Source: SM23-28-2 sp964512285
Lineage (GTDB): Bacteria > Chloroflexota > Dehalococcoidia > SM23-28-2
Assembly (NCBI GenBank): GCA_964512285.1
Contig: CAZEJO010000007.1
Location: forward strand, 11,454 to 75,453
Reading direction: 5' to 3'
Length of the DNA: 64,000 nucleotides
The notes beneath the pieces were generated by a model. That model was not told where the DNA came from, did no database searches, and saw only the letters and a list, made by a program, of their open reading frames with translations. Positions 56,900 to 64,000 of this stretch are shown one piece after another (the stretch's first letter is position 1; every line of letters starts with the position of its first letter). A program made the position numbers and the translations under genes.

Positions 56900-57328
56900 C
56901 TAGATGTCCAGCAGTACCTGGACGCGATAGCCGTCCTCGTCCTCGCCTACCTCCAGCATGTGGCGGGTGACCGCCTTGACGCCTGCGCCCAGCTCATGTC
57001 GCTGGCGGTCTATCTTCTCGCCGTAGGCAGTGGCCTGAAGGGAATAGGGCTCCATCTGCCTGATCTCGAATCGCTTAAAGACGAGGCCGTCGATATCGCA
57101 AAAGTAGATAAGCTCCGACAGCCAGGCCACCAGCAGGCTGGGCCAGTCGTGGGCCTCCACCGCCAGCGAGCGGTCTTCCTCCTCCCGCACGCCGTTCAGG
57201 TTGACCATCACCGAAAACATGCCCTCCGCCGCATGCGCGAAAGCCTCGGCCAGAGTGCTACCGTAGGCTAGCACGCCCACATCGGCCGTGTGCTCCAGAA
57301 GCTCGAAGGGCGCTCGCTTGGTCGCCAA
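56900..57328 (-). CDS. Archease (RtcB activator)
   Basis: A 142-residue archease: FELLEHTADVGVLAYG, FAHAAEGMFSVMVNLNGV, LLVAWLSELIYFCDIDGLVF, and a C-terminal YRVQVLLDI. It activates RtcB guanylylation. A TTG at 57328 is preceded by AGGGAGG; a GTG at 57364 would add 12 residues. One operon with rtcB. Confidence 0.93.
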   Translation of the reverse strand: MATKRAPFELLEHTADVGVLAYGSTLAEAFAHAAEGMFSVMVNLNGVREEEDRSLAVEAHDWPSLLVAWLSELIYFCDIDGLVFKRFEIRQMEPYSLQATAYGEKIDRQRHELGAGVKAVTRHMLEVGEDEDGYRVQVLLDI

Positions 57329-57474
57329 GGCAGAAGCAACCTCCCTTTGGAGCCAGTATGTCACCTGGCTCGCAAGGCCGTCAATGAGATCCTTCGGTCC
57401 AAGGTTAACCTCAGGCGGCAGTGAAACATTTTATTGGATGCAACGTCTATCCAATTGGGGACGAAGAGGGGGAG

Positions 57475-58263
57475 TTGTTGGCTCAACGTCTTTGCCGGTC
57501 AGGACTGGCCCTGCTGGCGACTGTCTTCCTGTTGGCCCTGACGGCCGCTCATGGCCTGGCCCAGGAGGAACCGTCTGTCGTCATCACCGCGCCGGCGGAG
57601 GGAGAGGTGCTCGCCGGCCCGGATATCACCGTGAGCGTAGCCCTCAGCGACTTCACTATCAGTCTGCCCCTAGAGCCGGAGCGCGAGCCCAACAAGGGGC
57701 ACATCGTGTACTTCCTGGACATCGAGCCCTTCTTCGATCTGCCCACTCCTCTGGGCGAAGACAGCATGATCCATTCGGGACGCCTCTCAGAGACGTTCGT
57801 CGGCGTGGCGGATGGCGACCACACGATCTACGTCTGCCTGGTCTACGACGACAACACCTGCATCGACCCGGCCCTGACGGACTCAGTGCGAGTCAGCGTC
57901 GGCGAGCCGCCACCACCGGCGACCCCCTCGCCGGAGATCACGCCAACGCCGGAACCGCCCCCGGAGACACCAACGCCTCCGCCTCCGCCGCCAACCCCAA
58001 CGCCAACGGAGGAGCCGCCTCCTCTGGAGACACCCGCTCAGACGGAGACGCCGCCGAAGCCGAGCCCGACCGTGCGCCCTCCGACGACGGTGCCCCCGAC
58101 ACCAGCAGGAACGCCTGTCCCAGGCATGGCTCCCGGCACAGCAGACGGACGCGAGACGGATTTCCCCGTCTGGTGGTACGGCGGCGTGGCAGGCATAGTG
58201 GTACTAATAGCAGTTGGCGCACTTGCGCTTTGGTGGGCAGAGAAGACTAGGAGCAAACTCTAG
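57475..58263 (+). CDS. Exported Pro/Thr-rich protein with C-terminal membrane anchor
   Basis: About 262 residues: signal peptide (RLCRSGLALLATVFLLALTAAHG), an Ig-like domain at 30-140 (VVITAPAEGEVLAGPDITVSVALSDF..SVRVSVGEPP), a Pro/Thr stalk (about 140-210), then a C-terminal membrane helix (VWWYGGVAGIVVLIAVGALALWW) with a basic tail. Surface-anchored, function unknown. Start uncertain: tandem TTGs at 57475/57478 behind GAGGGGGAG, or GTG 57421. Its stop is in a segment that duplicates the mazG 3' end. Confidence 0.72.
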   Translation: MLAQRLCRSGLALLATVFLLALTAAHGLAQEEPSVVITAPAEGEVLAGPDITVSVALSDFTISLPLEPEREPNKGHIVYFLDIEPFFDLPTPLGEDSMIHSGRLSETFVGVADGDHTIYVCLVYDDNTCIDPALTDSVRVSVGEPPPPATPSPEITPTPEPPPETPTPPPPPPTPTPTEEPPPLETPAQTETPPKPSPTVRPPTTVPPTPAGTPVPGMAPGTADGRETDFPVWWYGGVAGIVVLIAVGALALWWAEKTRSKL

Positions 58264-58306
58264 CCGGCAGCCAGCCAGGGCTAGCCGCCCTCGGCGCGCA
58301 GGCGCG
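58260..58306. repeat. Duplicate of the mazG 3' end and its flank
   Basis: 58260-58306 (CTAGCCGGCAGCCAGCCAGG..) matches 61553-61600 at about 43 of 47 positions. In the second copy the segment holds the last mazG codons and stop. The copy here follows the stop of the preceding gene. Confidence 0.75.
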
Positions 58307-58837
58307 CCTTGCCCACATCTGCGGTGAGACTCTTCGCTTCGCTCAGGAGAGAGTTCCATCAGGCAGTCAGGAAGCGAGACGCTGGCAGAACTGTCCATTA
58401 GAAAACCGGCGAAGAACCCCGAAAGAGAAATGTTGACGACACAAACTGCTGTAACATCCGCCCCCCCCTTGCGTCTAATTCGATGAGAAGAAGTAGGTGC
58501 CATAAGAGAATATCGACGGCGTAGGCTTTCGGAATCTGGCACAGGCCTCGCAGCGCAGCATCGACGGCAGGAATACCAATCGGCGCAAGCCGTGATCGAA
58601 GCCGCGAGGCTCTGCTAGAAGAACACCGAGCCGCTGGCAGCGATCGGAGATCTGACTCCCGGCGGGCCGCATAGTCGAACAGGGGCTATGCTACCCGGCG
58701 GGAGTGTTTTTTTGGCGACGGCAGAGGCAGTGGACGAAGGGGGCGAGACTACGGGCAAACGCCAGGAGGGGGACGAGCGGCGCCAAGCGCGGGCAACGGC
58801 GCTCGGCAAGCCGCATTGAGACGATGGGAGGCAAGGT
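58264..58837. other. Non-coding stretch before the collagen-like gene
   Basis: 574 nt: the mazG-end duplicate, a family 2 repeat copy (GTGAGACTCTTCGCTTCGCTCAGG, 58325-58348), and no convincing gene. Some minus-strand frames run through it but are part of low-complexity reading frames of the collagen-like gene. Confidence 0.5.
58327..58348. repeat. Dispersed repeat, family 2, copy b
   Basis: GAGACTCTTCGCTTCGCTCAGG, preceded by TGCCCACATCTGCG, the same flank as at 61371-61384. Confidence 0.55.
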
Positions 58838-60589
58838 ATGACGAGACTTATGGTGGCAGTGGTGCTGGCCTGCGCGGTGTTCGGAACGGCTTGGGGGCTG
58901 GCAACGGTGGTCAGCAGCGACAAAGGTGCCCCTGACCAGGGTGATCCCACCCTCTTTGACGCCTACGCCAGCAAATGGTTCCCCTTTGTCCGTGGTGTGC
59001 CAGGCGCTACAGGCCCCAAGGGCGACCAGGGTGACACAGGCGCTACAGGCCCGACAGGCCCCACGGGTGCCACGGGCGCCACAGGCGCGCAAGGCATCCA
59101 GGGTGACCAGGGCGACACAGGCGCCACAGGCCCGCAAGGCATCCAGGGTGACCAGGGCGACACAGGCGCCACAGGCGCGCAAGGCATCCAGGGTGACACA
59201 GGCCTCACAGGCCCACAAGGCCCGCAAGGCATCCAGGGTGATAAGGGCGACACAGGACTGACAGGCGCCACAGGCGCGCAAGGCCCCCAGGGCGATAAGG
59301 GCGACACAGGACTCACAGGCGCCACAGGCGCGCAAGGCCCCACGGGCCTCACGGGTGCCACGGGCGCCACAGGCGCGCAAGGCATCCAGGGTGACACAGG
59401 CGCTACAGGCCCACAAGGCGCGCAAGGCATCCAGGGTGACACAGGCCTCACAGGCCCACAAGGCCCGCAAGGCATCCAGGGTGAGACGGGCCCAACAGGC
59501 TCCAAGGGCGACGAGGGTGACACAGGCCCGACAGGCCCCATGGGTGACACAGGCGCCACAGGCCTCACAGGCGCGCAAGGCATCCAGGGTGACACAGGCG
59601 CCACAGGCCCCCAGGGCATCCAGGGTGAGACGGGCCCAACAGGCCCACAAGGCCCCCAGGGTGACACAGGACCCACAGGCGCCACAGGCCCGCAAGGCAT
59701 CCAGGGTGAGACGGGCCCAACAGGCTCCAAGGGCGACGAGGGTGACACAGGCCCGACAGGCCCCACGGGTGCCACAGGCGCCACAGGCCCGCAAGGCCCC
59801 CAGGGCGACCAGGGTGAGACAGGCCCGACAGGCCCCACGGGTGCCACAGGCACCACAGGCCTCACAGGCGCGCAAGGCATCCAGGGTGACACAGGCCCAA
59901 CAGGCCCACAAGGCATCCAGGGTGACACAGGACTCACAGGCGCCACAGGCGCGCAAGGCCCCACGGGTGCCACGGGCGCCACAGGCCCGCAAGGCATCCA
60001 GGGTGAGACGNNNNNNNNNNNNNNNNNNNNNNNNNNNNNNNNNNNNNNNNNNNNNNNNNNNNNNNNNNNNNNNNNNNNNNNNNNNNNNNNNNNNNNNNNN
60101 NNNNNNNNNNGCCCGCAAGGCATCCAGGGTGAGACGGGCCCAACAGGCCCCACGGGTGCCACGGGCGCCACAGGCCCGCAAGGCATCCAGGGTGAGACGG
60201 GCCCAACAGGCCCCACGGGTGCCACGGGTGCCACAGGTGCGCAAGGCCCCCAGGGCGACAAGGGTGACACAGGCGCCACAGGCCCGCAAGGCATCCAGGG
60301 TGACCCTGGCGCTGATGGCTTCAGCGGCTGGGAGATCGTCCAGGGGGATCCTGCCTTCGGAGACGAGCCGGACACCGCCACCGCTACCGCCGATTGCCCA
60401 TCGGGTAAGAAGGCTCTGGGCGGCGGCTATCTGATCACGGCGGTGGAGTCCTACTGCACTGTCGCGGTAAGGGCGAGCTATCCAAGCGACGACGACACCT
60501 GGACAGCGACCGGTGTAGCGGGCTGGGAGTCCTACTGCTACGGCGGCTGGTCGATCCGGGCGTACGTAATCTGCGCCACGGTCGATTAG
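58838..60589 (+). CDS. Bacterial collagen-like protein (Gly-X-Y repeats), interrupted by an assembly gap
   Basis: At least 583 codons as drawn, including 100 N at 60011-60110. N-terminal membrane/signal segment (MTRLMVAVVLACAVFG), a short linker, then about 145 Gly-X-Y triplets (GAT, GPT, GPQ, GIQ, GDT, GET; very few Lys/Arg) from about residue 53, and a C-terminal 90-residue domain with several Cys (GWEIVQGDPAFGDEP, DCPSGKKALGGGYL, ESYCTVAVRASYPSDDDTW). Such proteins form trimeric fibres on the cell surface. The C-terminal domain may trimerise the chain. Ribosome site GGGAGGCAAGGT. Thr in the Y position is frequent. True repeat length is unknown because of the gap. Confidence 0.88.
   Translation: MTRLMVAVVLACAVFGTAWGLATVVSSDKGAPDQGDPTLFDAYASKWFPFVRGVPGATGPKGDQGDTGATGPTGPTGATGATGAQGIQGDQGDTGATGPQGIQGDQGDTGATGAQGIQGDTGLTGPQGPQGIQGDKGDTGLTGATGAQGPQGDKGDTGLTGATGAQGPTGLTGATGATGAQGIQGDTGATGPQGAQGIQGDTGLTGPQGPQGIQGETGPTGSKGDEGDTGPTGPMGDTGATGLTGAQGIQGDTGATGPQGIQGETGPTGPQGPQGDTGPTGATGPQGIQGETGPTGSKGDEGDTGPTGPTGATGATGPQGPQGDQGETGPTGPTGATGTTGLTGAQGIQGDTGPTGPQGIQGDTGLTGATGAQGPTGATGATGPQGIQGETXXXXXXXXXXXXXXXXXXXXXXXXXXXXXXXXXXPQGIQGETGPTGPTGATGATGPQGIQGETGPTGPTGATGATGAQGPQGDKGDTGATGPQGIQGDPGADGFSGWEIVQGDPAFGDEPDTATATADCPSGKKALGGGYLITAVESYCTVAVRASYPSDDDTWTATGVAGWESYCYGGWSIRAYVICATVD
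60011..60110. other. Assembly gap (100 N) inside the Gly-X-Y array
   Basis: The 26 bases before the gap (GCCCGCAAGGCATCCAGG..) are repeated after it. Gap plus 26 equals 126 nt, 14 triplets of 9 nt, so the frame is kept either way. Unlike the other two gaps, sequence may truly be missing. Confidence 0.85.
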
Positions 60590-60618
60590 CGCAGCGACGA
60601 GTGCTGGGTGATCCAGAA

Positions 60619-60646
60619 GTGGCGGGCCCTACAGCCCGCCACTTTC
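60619..60646 (+). terminator. Intrinsic terminator after the collagen-like gene
   Basis: GTGGCGGGC (60619-60627) pairs with GCCCGCCAC (60634-60642), 6-nt loop, then TTTC. Confidence 0.75.
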
Positions 60647-60667
60647 ACATCCCTTGTCTCGGGTGAG

Positions 60668-61243
60668 CTAGGGCCGTATACCCTCCGTAGGCGAGGGTGT
60701 AGGGGTAGGGGTAGGGGTAGGAGTCGGCGCTGGCGTGCGCTCCTGTAGGCTCGGATCGAGTTCGCTGGCCCGCGCTAGATGCTCTTGAGCTTCGCTTGTC
60801 TCGCCGATCTCCCGAAGGGCCAAACCGAGGTTCCAGTGCGCCTCAGCGTTCTCAGGCTCAATGGTGAGAACCTCGCCATAGAGCTCTATGGCCTCCTCGG
60901 TGGAGCCTGCATTATTGCGAAGGATCGCTAGGTTGAATAGAGCCGGCACGTAGTCAGCGTCGGCGTTCAGGGCCAGCCGGTAGTAACTCTCCGCCGCTCC
61001 GGGATGCCCTGAAGTGTCGTCGATGAGACCAAGGTTGTAGAAGGCATACTTGTTCTGAGGGTCGTATGTCAGGACTCTGTGATAGGCAGCGACGGCCTCG
61101 TCAAGGCGGCCAGCGCTGTGGGCCTCGAGGCCGCGATTCAGTTCGTCGGACGCTTGTTGGGCTGGGGTTTCTTCCGAGCCACAAGCGCAAGCGCCGCCAG
61201 CGATCAGGGCGAGAACGGCCACCGCGAGCAAGCTGTGTCGCAT
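60668..61243 (-). CDS. TPR-repeat lipoprotein
   Basis: A 191-residue protein: signal with a Cys-rich lipobox region (GGACACG, cleavage before a Cys near 19-21), then three to four TPR-like units (DELNRGLEAHSAGRLDEAVAAYHRVLTYDPQN, KYAFYNLGLIDDTSG.., VPALFNLAILRNNAGSTEEAIELYGEVLTIEPEN), and a Thr/Pro tail. Probably a scaffold on the outer membrane face. ATG 61243 follows three AGGAGT repeats. Confidence 0.82.
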   Translation of the reverse strand: MRHSLLAVAVLALIAGGACACGSEETPAQQASDELNRGLEAHSAGRLDEAVAAYHRVLTYDPQNKYAFYNLGLIDDTSGHPGAAESYYRLALNADADYVPALFNLAILRNNAGSTEEAIELYGEVLTIEPENAEAHWNLGLALREIGETSEAQEHLARASELDPSLQERTPAPTPTPTPTPTPSPTEGIRP

Positions 61244-61575
61244 ACTCCTACTCCTACTCCGCACGTATTAATAAGGCATGGATGCAAGGTTGTCAAGGAG
61301 ATCGCGCCTGGGGGCACCCTTTGGGGGATCGGTTCGCCGTTGGTGGCTTGGTTCTCGACTCTTGTCTCTTTGCCCACATCTGCGCCAAGATTCTTCGCTT
61401 CGCTCAGAATGACGGTAGGCCGCGGCGTCACCTGACGGTAGGCCACGCTGTCACCTGACGGTAGGCCGCGGCGTCACCCTGAGCGTAGCGAAGGGTCTCA
61501 CTCCAGATGGTGTGCTATGCGGGGAAGCCGCCGCAATCCGGTGCATAGAAAAGGCTAGCCGGCAACCAGCCAGGG
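61244..61575. other. Intergenic repeat-rich stretch
   Basis: Between the TPR lipoprotein and mazG: family 2 repeat with tandem 23-bp units, and a short segment repeated near 58308. No gene seen. Confidence 0.5.
61391..61500. repeat. Dispersed inverted-repeat element, family 2, with three 23-bp tandem units
   Basis: Left arm CTTCGCTTCGCTCAG (about 61393-61407), three direct copies of a 23-bp unit (61411-61433, 61434-61456, 61457-61479; GACGGTAGGCCGCGGCGTCACCT), and the inverted right arm CTGAGCGTAGCGAAG (about 61480-61494). The arms match at 14 of 15 positions. Confidence 0.75.
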
Positions 61576-62370
61576 CTAGCCGCCCTCGGCGCGAAGGCGC
61601 TCCTTAGCCACTTGCCAGAGAACCTCCTGCTCCGCGAGGGGCATATCGGGCAAACTGCGGCCCTGCTCGCGGGCCAGGGCCTCCATAGTAGTGAAGCGCT
61701 GGTGGAACTTGCGGTTGGCCTGTCGCAGGGCTTCCTCAGCGTCCAGGCCGAGGTAGCGGCCCAGGTTCACCAAAAGGAAGATGACATCGCCCAGTTCCTC
61801 GCGCTTGTGATCCAGATCGCCTGCCTGGGCCAGCTCCTCTAGCTCCTCACCCAGCTTGTCCAGCACGTCCGCCGTTTGCGGCCACTCGAAGCCTACACTG
61901 GCCGCTCTGGCCAGGAGCTTCTGGGTGCGGGCCAGGGCGGGCATCGCCTGGGGAACTCCCGCCAGAGCCGAGTCCTGCGCGCCCCTTTCCTCTCGCTTCA
62001 GTTCCTCCCAGCGGACCATGACCTCCTGGGGCGAATCTGCCTGCTCTTCGCCGAAGACGTGAGGATGGCGGCGCACGATCTTGCTGGCGATGCCATAGAC
62101 GACGTCTGCCAGGGTGAACTCCTGGGCCTCTTCGGCAAGCTGAACGTGCAGGAATACCTCCAGCAGGAGGTCACCCAACTCGTCGCGGAGCATCTGCGGA
62201 TCGCCTTCGTCCAAGGCGGCAAGCGCTTCATAGGCCTCTTCCAGCAGGTAGGGCTTGAGGGAAGCGTGAGTCTGAGCCCGATCCCAGGGGCAGCCATCGG
62301 GCCCGCGCAGGCGAGCGATGATAGCCCTGAAGCCCTCGAAGGTACGCATCTCCTCTTCCGATATGCCCAT
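61576..62370 (-). CDS. mazG: Nucleoside triphosphate pyrophosphohydrolase MazG
   Basis: A 264-residue MazG: GCPWDRAQTHASLKPYLLEEAYEALAALDEGD with the metal-binding Glu/Glu/Asp helix (EExxE..D), DELGDLLLEVFLHVQLAEE, and a second MazG module in the C-terminal half (LGEELEELAQAG, REELGDVIFLLVNLGRYLG). It removes non-canonical NTPs or lowers (p)ppGpp. ATG 62370 (MGISEEEM); 74 upstream in-frame residues are not family-like. Its 3' end is copied at 58260. Confidence 0.93.
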   Translation of the reverse strand: MGISEEEMRTFEGFRAIIARLRGPDGCPWDRAQTHASLKPYLLEEAYEALAALDEGDPQMLRDELGDLLLEVFLHVQLAEEAQEFTLADVVYGIASKIVRRHPHVFGEEQADSPQEVMVRWEELKREERGAQDSALAGVPQAMPALARTQKLLARAASVGFEWPQTADVLDKLGEELEELAQAGDLDHKREELGDVIFLLVNLGRYLGLDAEEALRQANRKFHQRFTTMEALAREQGRSLPDMPLAEQEVLWQVAKERLRAEGG

Positions 62371-62482
62371 AGCGCCCGTCCTTTCCCCTGCCTGTCGCTC
62401 GATTATAGGGACGGGCCCTCCTCGTTGACAAGAGGAAGGGTCACTCCTAATATGGCTCTGGATAGCGCGGTACGGAGCAGCC

Positions 62483-63226
62483 GTGGCCGAGAGGAGGCAT
62501 AAGCTGGGCCTGATTCCCAAGATTGCGACGATCCTCTTCTTCATTAGCATCCCCGTCTTGCTGGTGACCACCAACGTGCGCTGGGCTGCCAACGAGACGC
62601 GCCTGTATCAGTACAGCTTCGACAGGTACGACGCCGAGGCCGCCACCGGCATCTCGCGCGGCGAGCTGGACCGGGCGGCCGATAAGCTGGTGCGCTACTT
62701 CAATGATGACGACGAGACCATCCGAATCTTCGTGCGGGAGGATGATAGCCGCGTGCTCCTGTTCAACGAGCGAGAGACAAGCCACCTGACCGACGTCAAG
62801 AACCTCTTTCGCACCGTCTTCCGGGTGCAGGAGGCATCGCTGGCCTTCGCCCTGGTGTTCATGGTGGCCGTGTTCATCTGGACAGCCGAGGCGTCGCTGC
62901 GCCTTCTGGCCCGGATCGTCCTCGGGGCATCCCTGTTCACCCTCGGCCTGCTGGCGCTTTTTGGCGTCCTGGCGCTGGTGGGCTTCGACGAGCTCTTCCT
63001 GCGCTTCCACCTGGTGGCCTTCACTAACGACCTCTGGAAGCTTGACTCGGCCACCGACCATCTGATCCAGATGTTCCCCCGCGACTTCTGGTTCGATGCC
63101 ACCATGCTGGTGGCTGGTCTGACCGCTGTGGAAGCGCTGCTATTGGCCTTACTGTCGGCTGTCTACCTAGGAGTGGGGCTACGGCTGAAGTCAGGGACGC
63201 TGCCGATGAGGCAACCGGGGGCCTAG
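62483..63226 (+). CDS. DUF1461 (TIGR01906) integral membrane protein
   Basis: A 247-residue membrane protein with about four hydrophobic segments (15-33, 113-130, 139-160 and 208-230) and the family segments RAADKLVRYFNDDDE in the first loop and FTNDLWKLDSATDHLIQMFPRDFW near the end. Function unknown. GTG start. Its stop shares CTAG with the stop of the convergent FmdB gene. Confidence 0.82.
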   Translation: MAERRHKLGLIPKIATILFFISIPVLLVTTNVRWAANETRLYQYSFDRYDAEAATGISRGELDRAADKLVRYFNDDDETIRIFVREDDSRVLLFNERETSHLTDVKNLFRTVFRVQEASLAFALVFMVAVFIWTAEASLRLLARIVLGASLFTLGLLALFGVLALVGFDELFLRFHLVAFTNDLWKLDSATDHLIQMFPRDFWFDATMLVAGLTAVEALLLALLSAVYLGVGLRLKSGTLPMRQPGA

Positions 63227-63453
63227 TAGGGCAGAGGACAGGTTCCAGTAGCGCAGGTGTTACAGCCCAGGTCGCCGCCTATGGGCGCCGTGTCGCCGCC
63301 GGCCCCCTTGCTGACGGACGAGAAGACGGAGAGCACGCGCTGCGCTCCCTCATGACCGTTGGGACAGGTAACTGGGTCGTTGGAGCGGCTCATAGAGCGC
63401 AAGAGCTCGAACCGCGTTTGGCACTGGGGGCAGTAATACTCGTAGAGCGGCAT
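63223..63453 (-). CDS. FmdB-family zinc-ribbon protein
   Basis: A 76-residue small regulatory-type protein: MPLYEYYCPQCQTRFELLRSMSRSNDPVTCPNGHEG, with the zinc ligands CPxC and CPxGH, and a C-terminal CNTCATGTCPLPY. Putative regulator of C1/formamidase genes; role not known. Typical size. Confidence 0.88.
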   Translation of the reverse strand: MPLYEYYCPQCQTRFELLRSMSRSNDPVTCPNGHEGAQRVLSVFSSVSKGAGGDTAPIGGDLGCNTCATGTCPLPY

Positions 63454-63487
63454 CTGGCGTTTACCTCCCTAATTTCATCCTCAGATT

Positions 63488-64000
63488 CTACTCCAGGTAG
63501 TCCTTGAGCTTCTTGCTTCGCGAGGGGTGGCGCAGCTTGCGCAGGGCTTTGGCCTCGATCTGGCGGATGCGCTCACGGGTGACGCTGAACTCCCGCCCCA
63601 CCTCTTCCAGAGTGCGGCTACGCCCGTCCTCCAGCCCGAAGCGCAAGACTAGCACCTTCTGCTCGCGAGGAGTGAGGGACGAGAGCACATCGGACACCTG
63701 CTCCTTGAGGAGCTGATGCGAAGCAGCGTCGGCGGGGGCGAGCGTGCTGTGATCCTCGATGAAGTCGCCCAGGTGGCTGTCCTCCTCCTCACCGATGGGC
63801 GTCTCCAGGGATACCGGCTCCTGAGAGACCTTGATGATCTCTCGCACCTTCTCGGACGTTATCTCCATGCCGGAGCCGACCTCTTCGCTGGTGGGCTCAC
63901 GACCGTACTCCTGCACCAGGCGACGGCTGACTCGCACCAGCTTGTTGATCGTCTCCACCATGTGCACCGGGATGCGGATGGTGCGCGCCTGGTCGGCGAT
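63488..64000 (-). CDS. rpoD: RNA polymerase sigma factor RpoD (partial, C-terminal part)
   Basis: The frame is open to the window edge, so the N-terminus is outside. The 170 residues seen are end of region 2 (QARTIRIPVHMVETINKL), region 3 (RVSRRLVQEYGREPTSEEVG) and region 4 (LTPREQKVLVLRFGLEDGRSRTLEEVGREFSVTRERIRQIEAKALRKLRHPSRS), ending KLKDYLE. It is the primary sigma-70 factor. Its promoter specificity (TTGACA/TATAAT) matches the promoter-like sites in the window. Confidence 0.96.
   Translation of the reverse strand: MADQARTIRIPVHMVETINKLVRVSRRLVQEYGREPTSEEVGSGMEITSEKVREIIKVSQEPVSLETPIGEEEDSHLGDFIEDHSTLAPADAASHQLLKEQVSDVLSSLTPREQKVLVLRFGLEDGRSRTLEEVGREFSVTRERIRQIEAKALRKLRHPSRSKKLKDYLE

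Noticed and set aside
58691..60434. Long reading frames on both strands overlapping the collagen-like gene (up to 532 codons)
   Set aside because: They are by-products of the 9-bp DNA period of Gly-X-Y coding. Translations are low-complexity (RACGTRGA.., WMPCGPVAPV.., ARKASRVT..) and have no ribosome site.
62371..62592. N-terminal extension of mazG
   Set aside because: 74 residues not like MazG; they overlap the divergent DUF1461 gene start.
1..64000. CRISPR arrays, prophage genes, insertion sequences, rRNA genes
   Set aside because: I found no regularly spaced repeats with unique spacers, no integrase, transposase or capsid gene and no rRNA core sequence.

Overview
The window is a 64 kb piece of a high-GC bacterial chromosome, most likely a metagenome-assembled scaffold: it has three runs of exactly 100 N. 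The closest fit is a Chloroflexota bacterium of the Dehalococcoidia type. That is an inference from style: lipoproteins with Thr/Pro-rich tails, DUF1461 and DUF167 genes, a wealth of CoA-thioester enzymes, leaderless-looking promoters, and intergenic inverted repeats built on CCCTTCGACAAGCTCAGGGTGAGC. No rRNA or other phylogenetic marker except the last third of the primary sigma factor is present. I see no phage, no insertion sequence and no CRISPR array; the gene content is ordinary chromosomal.

Layout. 1-6 kb: secreted repeat protein (cut by the window edge), lipoprotein, SDR dehydrogenase, PfpI-family protein, TatA, membrane-anchored cyclophilin behind a tRNA-Arg, an ArsB/NhaD-type permease with a CBS-domain partner. 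6-13 kb: compatible-solute and phosphate block (OtsA/OtsB convergent pair, DUF47-Pit phosphate uptake, cupin, TreT trehalose synthase). 12-19 kb: caspase-fold membrane protein, DUF167, alpha/beta hydrolase (interrupted by an assembly gap), saccharopine-dehydrogenase-like enzyme, THEP1 NTPase with macro-domain protein, coiled-coil lipoprotein, CPBP protease. 19.5 kb: a probable stand-alone structured RNA with its own promoter and terminator. 20-34 kb: a nuclease-fold/HPRT fusion, a dehydrogenase-aminotransferase pair, MFS transporter, a sigma4/anti-sigma/membrane fusion, an AAA+ ATPase, and a run of CoA and redox enzymes. 35.7-38.7 kb: a Fur-family regulator heading a CbiMNQO-type nickel/cobalt ECF transporter, with TTGCAA operators in front. 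38.8-41.6 kb: tRNA-Phe and a large Cys-rich tandem-repeat lipoprotein. 42-47 kb: crotonase, PAS-LuxR and MarR regulators, lone Flp pilin, VOC protein, MaoC hydratase, DRTGG protein. 47-53 kb: RlmD-Maf-PcrA cluster, MscS. 53-62 kb: amphipathic repeat protein, HEPN-like protein, lipoproteins, archease-RtcB operon, a bacterial collagen-like protein. 62-64 kb: MazG, DUF1461, FmdB and RpoD (cut by the window edge).

How it fits together: the housekeeping core (RlmD, Maf, PcrA, MazG, RpoD, HPRT) is mixed with osmotic/stress functions (two trehalose routes, MscS), metal and phosphate uptake, acyl-CoA metabolism (thiolase, CaiB, crotonase, MaoC) and RNA repair (RtcB/archease). The most unusual items are the unassigned ~118-nt RNA, the sigma4-zinc-finger-TM fusion, the caspase-fold membrane protein, the Cys-rich 70-residue repeat lipoprotein, the collagen-like protein, and the two families of inverted-repeat elements. 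Two of the three N gaps are clearly scaffolding artefacts: a 55-bp sequence is repeated on both sides, and removing gap plus duplicate (155 nt) restores the reading frame of the gene each one breaks.
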